Assembly: GCF_001279695.1 (NCBI RefSeq)
Contig: NZ_LGDD01000007.1
Location: 1 to 24,984, forward strand
Direction of reading: 5' to 3'
Length of the DNA stretch: 24,984 nucleotides
Source of the DNA: Streptomyces sp. WM6378
GTDB lineage: Bacteria; Actinomycetota; Actinomycetes; Streptomycetales; Streptomycetaceae
The stretch's first letter is position 1. Every line of letters starts with the position of its first letter. A program made the translations under genes and the position numbers. Positions 8,001-14,893 of this stretch are shown one piece after another. The notes under the pieces were generated by a model. The model made no database searches. It saw only the letters and a list, made by a program, of their open reading frames with translations, and was not told the origin of the DNA.

Positions 8001-8768
8001 GCCGACAAGTCCGCCCCCGGCTGGACTGCCACCCTCGACGGCAAGGCGCTCAAGAAGACCACCGTGGACGGCTGGGCCCAGGGCTTCGAACTCCCGGCGG
8101 ACGCGGGCAAGTTGGACGTCACCTATGACGCCCCGTTCACCCACGCCGCCTGGATCTGGATCCAGGCCGCGCTCGCCCTCGTCCTGCTCGTGCTGGCCCT
8201 GCCGGGCCGCCGCCGCGAGATCGACGACGACCTGCCCGAGGCGGAGGAGGCCCTGGCGGCCGTCCCCGCGCAGCCCGTCGCGGGCGAGGGCCGCCGGGCC
8301 CGCAGGCTCCGCGCCCAGGCCGAGGCCGAGCCCCCCGGCGAGGGGCAGCCCGCCGAGCAGGCCGACATCCCGCAGCAGCCGGCGTACGACGAGTGGGACG
8401 CGGCGCAGTACGCCACCGCCTCCCCGGCCGCCGACCCCACCCAGCACGACCAGCAGGCGCAGCAGCAGTACGACCCGTACCAGCAGCAGTACCCCGGCTA
8501 CCAGCAGTACCCCGACGGCCAGTACGCCCAGGTCCCGTACCCCGAACAGCACTACCCCGAGGCCACGTACCCCCAAGTCCCGGGCACCGACGGCCAGTTC
8601 GGCCAGGGCCAGTACGTCGACGGGCACGGGCAGCAGACGTACGACCCCTACCAGCAGCCGCAGGGCCGGCCGCTGCCGCCGGACGGGAGTTACGACCCGT
8701 ACGGCTACGGATACCCGCCCGAGCAGCCCGAGCAGCAGCCGCACCGCCCCGACGGGAGCCAGCAGTGA
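5061..8768 (+). CDS. Large membrane family 2 glycosyltransferase with Q/Y/P-rich C-terminal tail
   Basis: Predicted 1235-residue integral membrane glycosyltransferase acting on an envelope glycan; donor and acceptor are unknown. Residues 22-280 form a GT2 catalytic domain: VVSHDGARWLPDVL near 28-41, a DXD-like HDD at 145-147, and DDVDLCWR at 247-254, in the place of the catalytic ED-type motif. Membrane segments follow near 305-345 and from about 440 to 820, then an outside-facing region of roughly 200 residues, a last helix near 1029-1050 (AAWIWIQAALALVLLVLALP), and a 180-residue low-complexity tail full of YDPYQQ and QYP units. The ATG at 5061 has GGAGGGG at 5043-5049; an upstream in-frame ATG at 4935 would place the start in the whiB terminator region, so I reject it. 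The stop overlaps the next gene's GTG. Confidence 0.85.
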   Translation: MSVHSQSTAPYEAAATPEFPRHVVTAVVVSHDGARWLPDVLAGLLGQERPVQNAYAADTGSADDSARLVTEALGAERVLHLARRTGFGTAVEEAARTAPVLGPEELPYLKRPSGWDPVSRTWRDDSYDLPELPHGEPVQWLWLLHDDCAPEPDALAELLRVADSNSHAAIIGPKLRGWYDRKQLLEVGVSIAHSGRRWTGLDRREQDQGQHDQVRPVLSVSSAGMLIRRDVWDELGGFDRRLPLMRDDVDLCWRAHDAGHTVLVAPDAAVRHAEAAARERRTVDCAGRSVVNPHRVDKAGAVYTMLVNSRPALLPYVLLRIVIGTLLRTVAYLVGKVPGQAVDEVMGLSATLLRPGRILAGRKKRGKSGVEASELRPLFPPPGATIRATVESVAGSLGAGTEDTGGSRHGTVESGPGGDDADFLEIEQFARLKKIARKPAPVLFALLLLVSLVACRDLLGGGTLMGGALLPAPDHIGDLWGRYADAWHPIGAGDTQTAPPYLAIIAVLSALCFGSTGFALTLLLVCSVPLAGLTAYFASRPLVASRQLRAWAAIAYAFLPAATGALAAGRLGTAVLAILLPLIGRAGVSAAGFSGDGTRGSWRATWTYALLLTIATAFTPVVWPVAVLLGIGVLALRRGDIGAYGLRFLAAVGTPLLMLAPWSLTLVTGPSGFLREAGLEYGDGSAGALDLLGASPGGAKTVGGLVLIGFVGAALAALLRSERTFAIRTAWAVALTGFLFAILSNHSAWAGPATLVYGLALLAAGALGAENGRTRVAGHGFGWRQPVAALIALAAALGPVYCAANWMIGGAAGPLERRDPVQVPAFVAEESGTRDQARTLVLGGTSPAKVAYTLVRGSGAQLGDAELAASSGGDAGLGKVVSNLVAGSGADQSTQLSGYAVRYVLVRDGAPRSFARTLDSTPGLSRLSQLDGSALWRVDRQVARAVIVPAKGGESLPVAADPVDIHTKVPAGEAGRVLRIADKSAPGWTATLDGKALKKTTVDGWAQGFELPADAGKLDVTYDAPFTHAAWIWIQAALALVLLVLALPGRRREIDDDLPEAEEALAAVPAQPVAGEGRRARRLRAQAEAEPPGEGQPAEQADIPQQPAYDEWDAAQYATASPAADPTQHDQQAQQQYDPYQQQYPGYQQYPDGQYAQVPYPEQHYPEATYPQVPGTDGQFGQGQYVDGHGQQTYDPYQQPQGRPLPPDGSYDPYGYGYPPEQPEQQPHRPDGSQQ

Positions 8769-10342
8769 AGCGCACCACCCTCTCCCTCGCCGCGGGGGCC
8801 GTCGCCCTCGCGGCGCTGACCGGCTTCGCCTCGCTCACGGCTCCCGGCGGCTCCACCGACACCGGCGCCAAGTCCCCGGCCCGGCTGCCCGTCGAACGCT
8901 CCAGCCTGCTGTGCCCGGCGCCCAGCAACTCCGACCTGGCCCAGACGACGTACACCGCGTTCACCCCGAAGGGCGCCGCGGGCGGCCCGCAGGGCAAGCC
9001 GGGCACGGCCGTGCTGAACCCGGCGGTGCCGCCGCCCGCCGACACCGGCGCGCCCTCGCCCGCCGCCTCGACCGACAAGGCGAAGGACGGCAAGGGCAAG
9101 GACGGCAAGGACAAGAAGCCGGCCGACAAGCCCGCCTCCGGCCAGCCGGTCATCTCCCTGAAGGAGCCCGGCAAGCCGGTCGCCGCCACCGCGTCCGGCG
9201 CCGACGCACCCGCCCTCACCGGCTCCGCCGACGGCCTCCTCGCGCCGGGCTGGGCCGCCCAGCAGACCACCCAGATCACCGGCGGCGTCGGGCGCGCCCT
9301 GCTCGGCACCAGTTGCACGGCGCCGGATGCCGACTTCTGGTTCCCCGGCGCGTCCACGGCCAAGGACCGCCAGGACTACGTCCACCTGACCAACCCGGAC
9401 GACACCGCGGCCGTCGCCGACATCGAGCTCTTCGGCAAGGACGGTCCCGTCAAGGCCGACATCGGCGAGGGCATCACGATCCCCGCCAAGTCGAGCGTTC
9501 CCGTTCTCCTCTCCACACTGACCGGCACGGTGGCGGACGATCTGACGGTGCATGTCTCCACCCGCGCGGGCCGGGTCGGCGCGGTGGTGCAGGCCACGGA
9601 CGCGAAGGCGGGCGCGGACTGGCTGCCCGCGTCGGCGGACGCGGCCGCCTCCCAGGTGCTTCCGGGCATCCCGGGCGACGCCACCGACGTACGCCTGATC
9701 GTGCACGCCAAGGGCGCGGACGACGCGGACCTCAAGGTGAAGCTGATGGGCAAGGGGGGCAGCTTCACACCGGCGGGGCTGGACACCGTCCACGTGAAAT
9801 CGGGGATGACGGCGTCCTTTGATTTGAAGAACGTCACCAGGGGCGAGGCGGGTTCCCTTCTGCTCACCCCGGATGCGGACGGCAGCACTCCGGTCGTCGC
9901 GGCGCTGCGCGTGGTCCGTGGCACCGGTGACAAGCAGGAGATCGCCTTCATCCCGGCCACCAACCCGGTCGGCAACCGCGCGACGGTCACCGACAACCGG
10001 GACAAGGCCACCACGCTCGCGCTGACCGCGCCGGGCACCAAGGACGCCACGGTGAAGGTCACCTCCTCCGCGGGCACCGAGGCCGGCGAGCCCCAGTCCA
10101 AGACGTACACCGTGAAGGCGGGCACCACGCTCGTCGTCGACCCGCAGGTCCCCTCCGGCCTCAAGGGCTCGTACGCGCTGACCGTCGAGCCCGATCCGAA
10201 CGGCGGGCCCGTCTACGCCTCGCGCACGCTGGCGATCACGCAGGACGGCGTCCCGATGTTCACGGTGCAGACGCTGGCCGACGACAAGGGCACGGTCGCG
10301 GTGCCGGCCGCCTCCCAAGACCTCTCGGTCCTGGAGAAGTAG
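8765..10342 (+). CDS. DUF5719 family exported protein
   Basis: A 525-residue secreted or membrane-anchored protein of unknown function. The N-terminus MKRTTLSLAAGAVALAALTGF is a signal-peptide-like segment; the lack of a lipobox cysteine near residue 25 argues against a lipoprotein. Residues 101-125 are a Lys/Gly/Asp-rich linker (DKAKDGKGKDGKDKK). The remainder, from about 128, reads as repeated beta-rich modules (HLTNPDDTAAVADIELFG; later FIPATNPVGNRATVTDNRD), consistent with an extracellular beta-sandwich protein. The GTG start at 8765 overlaps the stop of the glycosyltransferase gene (GTGA), so both proteins are made together and probably work together at the membrane. I recognise the family as one that sits beside GT2 genes in actinobacteria; that is recall, not a search result. 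Confidence 0.8.
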   Translation: MKRTTLSLAAGAVALAALTGFASLTAPGGSTDTGAKSPARLPVERSSLLCPAPSNSDLAQTTYTAFTPKGAAGGPQGKPGTAVLNPAVPPPADTGAPSPAASTDKAKDGKGKDGKDKKPADKPASGQPVISLKEPGKPVAATASGADAPALTGSADGLLAPGWAAQQTTQITGGVGRALLGTSCTAPDADFWFPGASTAKDRQDYVHLTNPDDTAAVADIELFGKDGPVKADIGEGITIPAKSSVPVLLSTLTGTVADDLTVHVSTRAGRVGAVVQATDAKAGADWLPASADAAASQVLPGIPGDATDVRLIVHAKGADDADLKVKLMGKGGSFTPAGLDTVHVKSGMTASFDLKNVTRGEAGSLLLTPDADGSTPVVAALRVVRGTGDKQEIAFIPATNPVGNRATVTDNRDKATTLALTAPGTKDATVKVTSSAGTEAGEPQSKTYTVKAGTTLVVDPQVPSGLKGSYALTVEPDPNGGPVYASRTLAITQDGVPMFTVQTLADDKGTVAVPAASQDLSVLEK

Positions 10343-10366
10343 GCCCTGTAGAAGGAACGAGAGGGC

Positions 10367-10846
10367 TCAGTCCTGCCCGTACCGCGGGTCGACCGACTCC
10401 GGTGCCAGACCCAGGAGTTCGGCGACCTGCTCGACCACGACCTCGTGGACGAGCAGGGCGCGCTCGTCCCGGTTCTTGGTACGGATCTCGACCGGCCGGC
10501 GGTAGACCAGGATCCGGGCGGGGTGGTCCTTGCCCGCCGGGAGCGCACGGCCCAGCGGCACCGCCTCGTCGCTCCAGGCCGCCGGTTCCCCGTCGTCGTC
10601 CGCGGTGCCGGGGGCGTCCTTGAACGGCACGTCGGTGACCAGGAACTCCACCTCCGCCAGCTGCGGCCAGCGCCGCTCCAGGCGCTCCACGGAGTCGAGT
10701 ACGAGATCGCGGAAGGTCTCGGCCCTGCTGGCCGAGAGCGGCACCTGGGGCGGCGCCACGGGTCCGCGCATGCCACGGCCGTGCCGGTCGCGGCGCCGGG
10801 GCCCCGATCGGGAGCCAGTACCTTCGGCTGAGCTGGAGCTGTCCAT
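10367..10846 (-). CDS. Metallopeptidase-family (zincin-like) protein with degenerate HExxH
   Basis: A 159-residue cytoplasmic protein of the small zincin-like family often annotated as a metallopeptidase. Conserved segments are RGPVAPPQVPLSASR near 27-41, RRWPQLAEVEFLV at 58-70 and PARILVYRRPVEIR at 109-122. At the expected zinc motif it reads H134-E135-V-V-V138, so the second histidine of HExxH is missing and no obvious substitute is seen; it may not be an active protease. The GTG one codon upstream (10849) is equally possible as start; ORF extension to 10945 is unlikely because that part is low-complexity. It converges with DUF5719, with 24 bases between the stops. Confidence 0.75.
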   Translation of the reverse strand: MDSSSSAEGTGSRSGPRRRDRHGRGMRGPVAPPQVPLSASRAETFRDLVLDSVERLERRWPQLAEVEFLVTDVPFKDAPGTADDDGEPAAWSDEAVPLGRALPAGKDHPARILVYRRPVEIRTKNRDERALLVHEVVVEQVAELLGLAPESVDPRYGQD

Positions 10847-11130
10847 CACTGACGCAGCGTAGCCCTCCGGAGCCGGTGGCGATCGCGGCGGCGGCCCCGG
10901 GGACCGCATGTCGCGGGCATGTCGCGGGATGACCATTTCGGCCACGCATGAGAGCGGTTACCGGCCCGTCCGACACCTAGGATTTCGCGTCGTTTGACCG
11001 AATCGTTCCCAAGTGGCGGTCGGCACAAGGGCGGTAACCGCCCGTGGCCCTCTGTTCCCGTGCAGGTCAGCGCAGTTGCTCGGACACCTCCTGTGCCAGA
11101 GCTCACACCGCGACACGGGGGAGTGACCTG

Positions 11131-11550
11131 GTGGAGAGTCGTCGCGGCCCGGTCAAGAGTGCGGTACCGTCCAACGTCGTGAGCCCTGTACGTCGCTGTT
11201 CGCGCACCGCGTGCGGCCGCCCTGCCGTCGCGACACTGACGTACGTCTACGCGGACTCGACCGCAGTTCTCGGTCCGCTCGCCACCTACGCCGAACCCCA
11301 CTGCTACGACCTGTGCGCCGAGCACAGCGAGCGCCTGACCGCGCCCCGCGGCTGGGAGGTCGTCCGCCTGACGGATGCCTCCGCCCCGGCCCGCCCCAGC
11401 GGCGACGACCTGGAGGCGCTCGCCAACGCCGTCCGGGAGGCGGCGCGTCCCCAGGAGCGCTCCGCCGATGCCGGCGGAGCGCGTGCGGCGGACCCGGCGG
11501 AAGTCGGCCGCCGAGGCCATCTGCGCGTCCTGCCCTCGCCCGAATCCTGA
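11131..11550 (+). CDS. DUF3499 family protein
   Basis: A 139-residue actinobacterial protein of unknown function. The conserved core is RRCSRTACGRPAVATLTYVYADS followed by PHCYDLCAEHSERLTAPRGWEVV: Cys residues in CSRTAC and CYDLCAEH, with histidines, suggest a small zinc-binding unit. The C-terminus is variable and rich in Ala and Arg. The GTG at 11131 was chosen because GGGGAG at 11118-11123 sits 7 bases before it; a second in-frame GTG at 11179 lacks such a site. It lies 191 bases upstream of manB on the same strand, and the same adjacency is, from memory, common in actinobacteria, but a functional link to mannose metabolism is only inferred. Confidence 0.8.
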   Translation: MESRRGPVKSAVPSNVVSPVRRCSRTACGRPAVATLTYVYADSTAVLGPLATYAEPHCYDLCAEHSERLTAPRGWEVVRLTDASAPARPSGDDLEALANAVREAARPQERSADAGGARAADPAEVGRRGHLRVLPSPES

Positions 11551-11741
11551 CCCCGGCTCAGCGGGTTTCCCGCTTCCGGCTCCGCAGCCGTCCCGCAACC
11601 CGCAGGTGTCGCGGCCGAGTTGACGCAGTCTGCCCGGGTCCACCGAAGCTGTGGCCGGCGCACAGGTGGCGGCGGGTAGTTTGGGAGCCCGGTCGGCGCC
11701 CCGGGGAGGACGCCGTCGACGACATCAGGGAAGGTTGGGCC

Positions 11742-13103
11742 GTGGCTGCTGATCTGTCGCAGATCGTGAAGGCGTACGACGTCCGCGGAGTGGTGCCGGA
11801 TCAGTGGGACGAGTCCCTTGCCGAGCTCTTCGGCGCGGCCTTCGTCACCGTGACGCAGGCGGACGCCATCGTCGTCGGCCACGACATGCGGCCCTCGTCG
11901 CCCGGCCTCTCGGCGGCCTTCGCGCGAGGCGCGGCCGCCCTGGGCGCGGACGTCACGCTCATCGGCCTCTGCTCCACGGACCAGCTCTACTACGCGTCCG
12001 GCGCGCTGGACCTGCCGGGCGCGATGTTCACCGCCTCGCACAACCCGGCCCAGTACAACGGCATCAAGCTGTGCCGCAAGGGCGCGGCCCCGGTCGGCCA
12101 GGACACCGGCCTCGCCGAGATCCGCGAGCTGGTCGAGCGGTGGTCCGAGCAGGGCGGCCCGGCCCCGGCGGCCGAGGCGGGCACGATCGGCGAGCGCGAG
12201 ACGTTGACGGACTACGCGGCCCATCTCCTGTCCCTCGTCGACCTGTCGGCCATCCGCCCCCTGAAGGTCGTGGTCGACGCGGGCAACGGGATGGGCGGGC
12301 ACACCGTGCCCACCGTGTTCGAAGGCCTGCCCCTCGACGTGGTCCCGATGTACTTCGAGCTCGACGGCACCTTCCCCAACCACGAGGCCAACCCGCTCGA
12401 CCCGGCGAACATCGTGGACCTCCAGGCCCGCGTCATCGCCGAGGGCGCGGACCTCGGCCTCGCCTTCGACGGCGACGCCGACCGCTGCTTCGTCGTCGAC
12501 GAGCGGGGCGAGCCGGTCTCGCCCTCCGCGATCACCGCCCTGGTCGCGGCCCGCGAGCTCGCCCGACACCCCGGCGGCACCGTGATCCACAACCTGATCA
12601 CCTCCTGGTCCGTCCCCGAGGTGGTCCGCGAGAACGGCGGCACCCCCGTCCGCACCCGCGTCGGCCACTCCTTCATCAAGCAGGAGATGGCGGCCACCGG
12701 AGCGATCTTCGGCGGCGAGCACTCCGCGCACTACTACTTCGCCGACTTCTGGAACGCGGACACCGGCATGCTGGCCGCGCTCCACGTGCTGGCCGCGCTG
12801 GGCGGACAGCAGGGCAGCCTCTCCGCCCTGGTCGCCCAGTACGACCGCTACGCGGGCTCGGGCGAAATCAACTCCACGGTGGAGGACCAGGCGGGCCGCG
12901 CGGCCGCCGTCCGCGCCGCCTATGAGGGCCAGGCCGGCCTCACCCTGGACGAGCTCGACGGCCTGACCGTCACCGCCCAGGACTGGTGGTTCAACCTGCG
13001 CGCCTCCAACACCGAGCCGCTGCTGCGCCTGAACGTCGAGGCGCGCGACGTGCCGACGATGGCGAAGGTGCGGGACGAGGTCCTGGGAATCGTCCGGGGC
13101 TGA
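11742..13103 (+). CDS. manB: Phosphomannomutase ManB (alpha-D-phosphohexomutase family)
   Basis: Interconverts mannose-6-phosphate and mannose-1-phosphate, feeding GDP-mannose and mannosylated envelope molecules. All four family sites are visible in the 453-residue protein: the phosphoserine loop TASHNP at 97-102 (Ser99), the metal loop DGDADR at 243-248, the sugar-recognition loop GEHS at 325-328, and the phosphate-binding loop RASNTEP at 420-426. The GEHS loop is typical of enzymes that accept mannose and sometimes glucose phosphates, so some phosphoglucomutase activity is possible. The GTG start at 11742 is preceded by AGGGAAGG at 11727-11734. Together with the SIS gene and manA downstream it forms a mannose-activation cluster. 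Confidence 0.93.
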   Translation: MAADLSQIVKAYDVRGVVPDQWDESLAELFGAAFVTVTQADAIVVGHDMRPSSPGLSAAFARGAAALGADVTLIGLCSTDQLYYASGALDLPGAMFTASHNPAQYNGIKLCRKGAAPVGQDTGLAEIRELVERWSEQGGPAPAAEAGTIGERETLTDYAAHLLSLVDLSAIRPLKVVVDAGNGMGGHTVPTVFEGLPLDVVPMYFELDGTFPNHEANPLDPANIVDLQARVIAEGADLGLAFDGDADRCFVVDERGEPVSPSAITALVAARELARHPGGTVIHNLITSWSVPEVVRENGGTPVRTRVGHSFIKQEMAATGAIFGGEHSAHYYFADFWNADTGMLAALHVLAALGGQQGSLSALVAQYDRYAGSGEINSTVEDQAGRAAAVRAAYEGQAGLTLDELDGLTVTAQDWWFNLRASNTEPLLRLNVEARDVPTMAKVRDEVLGIVRG

Positions 13104-13110
13104 GGCAGGC

Positions 13111-13135
13111 CCGACCGGGGCGCACCCGGGGTCGG
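13111..13135 (+). terminator. Hairpin after manB
   Basis: CCGACC at 13111-13116 pairs with GGTCGG at 13130-13135, and GGG/CCC pairing inside a CGCA loop strengthens it. It begins 8 bases after the manB stop. A second small perfect hairpin, CACGCC-GGTC-GGCGTG, follows at 13166-13181. Confidence 0.45.
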
Positions 13136-13285
13136 CTTCCGACGGGCGTGGGCGTCCGGGCTGCCCACGCCGGTCGGCGTGTGAACAACCTCGGTGGCCC
13201 CGGGCCCCTCCCAACGTGTGTAAGCCCCCAGCGGCCCCCGCACCCCACTCCCTTCACCGGGCACGCACCCCGCCCACCCCGGCGG

Positions 13286-13291
13286 TAGGCT
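13286..13291 (+). promoter_or_regulatory. Possible -10 element upstream of the Trm112-like gene
   Basis: TAGGCT at 13286-13291 fits the TAGnnT form of Streptomyces -10 hexamers, 67 bases before the ATG at 13358. No good -35 is seen at 16-19 bases, so the call is tentative. Confidence 0.3.
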
Positions 13292-13357
13292 GACCTGGCC
13301 CGACCCCCGCGCGCGTTCCGGACGCGTACGGAACGAAGATTCGCCGAAGGGAACCCC

Positions 13358-13540
13358 ATGCCGCTCGAAGCCGGCCTCCTCGAGATCCTCGCCTGCCCGG
13401 CCTGCCACGCCCCGCTCAGCGACGCGACCTCGGCGGACGAGCCCGAGCTGATCTGCACCGGCAAGGACTGCGGCCTCGCCTACCCCGTGCGCGACGGCAT
13501 TCCGGTCCTCCTGGTGGACGAGGCCCGCCGCCCCGCGTAA
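13358..13540 (+). CDS. Trm112 family small zinc protein
   Basis: A 60-residue protein with the Trm112 (formerly UPF0434) fold. Four zinc ligands are apparent: Cys13 and Cys16 in CPAC, Cys33 and Cys38 in CTGKDC. The end, [16 protein letters not shown], is the strongly conserved family signature. In eukaryotes and archaea Trm112 activates methyltransferases; the bacterial partner is not established. An AAGGGAA ribosome site lies just before the ATG. It is the first gene after the manB hairpins and lies 66 bases upstream of the SIS-domain gene, with which it may be co-transcribed. Confidence 0.9.
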   Translation: MPLEAGLLEILACPACHAPLSDATSADEPELICTGKDCGLAYPVRDGIPVLLVDEARRPA

Positions 13541-13606
13541 GCAGGGTGCGGGCCCCGCCCGCGCACTCCCGGTAACCCGCCAAGCCAGAGCCGGAGGCCG
13601 ACCTAC

Positions 13607-14734
13607 ATGCTCGACGAGTCGCTGCTCGATGCACCGGAAGCCCTCGCCAGGGCCGACCGCCGTGGGCTGCTGCGCGGCGCGGCGGAGGCGGGCGCCCGCG
13701 TCCGCACCGCGGCCCGGCACGCGGCCGAGGCCGGCATCGCCGAGCTGAAGCCGGAGGGCCGCCCCCGGTCCGTCCTGATCGCGGGCCCCGGCACCGCGGC
13801 GGCGGGCGTGGCCGACCTGATCACGGCGCTCGCGGGCGCGTCCGCACCGGTCACCCGCCTGGAGTCGACCGGCGTCGCCCCCGCCGCGGGCGCCCTGCGC
13901 TGGAGCCTGCCGGGCTGGGCGGGCTCCGTCGACCTGCTGCTCATCACCACCACCGACGGCACCGAGCCGGGCCTCGCGCTCCTCGCCGAGCAGGCCTACC
14001 GCAGGGGATGCAACGTCGTCGCGGTCGCCCCGCAGCGCTCCCCGCTGGCAGAGGCCGTGGACGGGGTGCACGGCCTGGTCGTGCCGATGGCGTCGGCCCC
14101 CTTCGAGCCCGACGAGGCGGAGTTGTCCGCCGCGAGCCCGGGCGCCCTGTGGTCGCTCTTCACGCCCCTGCTCGCGCTCCTCGACCGGGTTGGGCTGCTC
14201 AGCGCGCCCCCCGAGACCATTGAGAAGGTCGCCGCCCGCCTGGACCGCACCGCCGAACGCTGCGGCCCGGCGATCGCGACGTACAGCAACCCCGCGAAGA
14301 CGCTCGCCTCCGAGCTCGCCGAATCGCTCCCGCTCATCTGGACCGAAGGCCTGGGCGCGGCCCCGGCCGGACGCAGGTTCGCCGCCGTGCTCAGCGAGCT
14401 GTCCGGCCACCCCGCGCTCGCCGCCGAACTCCCCGAGGCGCTGCCCGCGCACGGCGTGCTGCTCGCGGGCTCGCTCGCGGCCGGCGCCGACCCGGACGAC
14501 TTCTTCCGCGACCGGGTGGAGGAGCCCGAGCGGCTGCACGCCCGCGTCGTCCTGCTGCGCGACCGGCCCACGGGCGGTCTCTCCGCCGCCCCCGCCGCCC
14601 GCGAACTCGCGCTGAGCCACGACACCCCGGTCAGCGAGCTCGAACCCGAGGAGGGCAGCGAGCTCGAATGCCTCGCCGAGCTCCTCGCCATCACCGACTT
14701 CGCGACCGTGTACCTGACGATCGCGTCGACCTGA
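13607..14734 (+). CDS. SIS-domain protein, phosphoglucose/phosphomannose isomerase-like (TobH-like)
   Basis: A 375-residue cytoplasmic sugar-phosphate-binding protein. The first half shows the SIS fold: RSVLIAGPGTAAAGVADLI near 53-71, then LLLITTTDGTEPGLALLAEQAYRRG, the usual phosphosugar-binding strand-loop, followed by NVVAVAP. The second half resembles the bacterial phosphoglucose isomerase C-terminal domain (LIWTEGLGAAPAGRRFAAVL; late EPEEGSELECLAELLAITDFATVYL). In actinobacteria this protein is consistently placed between manB and manA and has been labelled TobH or bifunctional phosphoglucose/phosphomannose isomerase; activity is not proven from sequence. The ATG at 13607 has GGAGG at 13593-13597. 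A strong hairpin overlaps the stop codon, separating it from manA. Confidence 0.82.
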   Translation: MLDESLLDAPEALARADRRGLLRGAAEAGARVRTAARHAAEAGIAELKPEGRPRSVLIAGPGTAAAGVADLITALAGASAPVTRLESTGVAPAAGALRWSLPGWAGSVDLLLITTTDGTEPGLALLAEQAYRRGCNVVAVAPQRSPLAEAVDGVHGLVVPMASAPFEPDEAELSAASPGALWSLFTPLLALLDRVGLLSAPPETIEKVAARLDRTAERCGPAIATYSNPAKTLASELAESLPLIWTEGLGAAPAGRRFAAVLSELSGHPALAAELPEALPAHGVLLAGSLAAGADPDDFFRDRVEEPERLHARVVLLRDRPTGGLSAAPAARELALSHDTPVSELEPEEGSELECLAELLAITDFATVYLTIAST

Positions 14735-14761
14735 CCCCGCCCGCGCCGCGCGGCCGGGGTC
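14733..14761 (+). terminator. Strong hairpin overlapping the SIS gene stop
   Basis: GACCCCG at 14733-14739 pairs with CGGGGTC at 14755-14761 and, inside, CCGCG at 14741-14745 pairs with CGCGG at 14749-14753. The stem begins within the TGA stop. There is no T-tract, but its stability makes it a good Streptomyces-style terminator. Confidence 0.65.
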
Positions 14762-14849
14762 TGCCCAGGGACAGGGCGCCTGCCACCGTCAGTCCACCCC
14801 CGGGAAGCCAGAAGCCTTCGGCAAGCCCCGCATGTGGAACGAACGTCTC

Positions 14850-14866
14850 CCGGAACCGTCTTCCGG
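14850..14866 (+). promoter_or_regulatory. Inverted repeat in the manA leader
   Basis: CCGGAA at 14850-14855 and TTCCGG at 14861-14866 form a 6-base inverted repeat with a 5-base centre, 27 bases upstream of the manA ATG. It may be an operator or a small mRNA stem; no promoter hexamers are clear. Confidence 0.3.
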
Positions 14867-14893
14867 AACCCGAAAGAGAACACAGGACGACCC

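Noticed and set aside
11304..13214. 636-residue minus-strand frame opposite manB
   Set aside because: It is antisense to a phosphomannomutase with all four active-site loops and has no recognisable domain or ribosome site.
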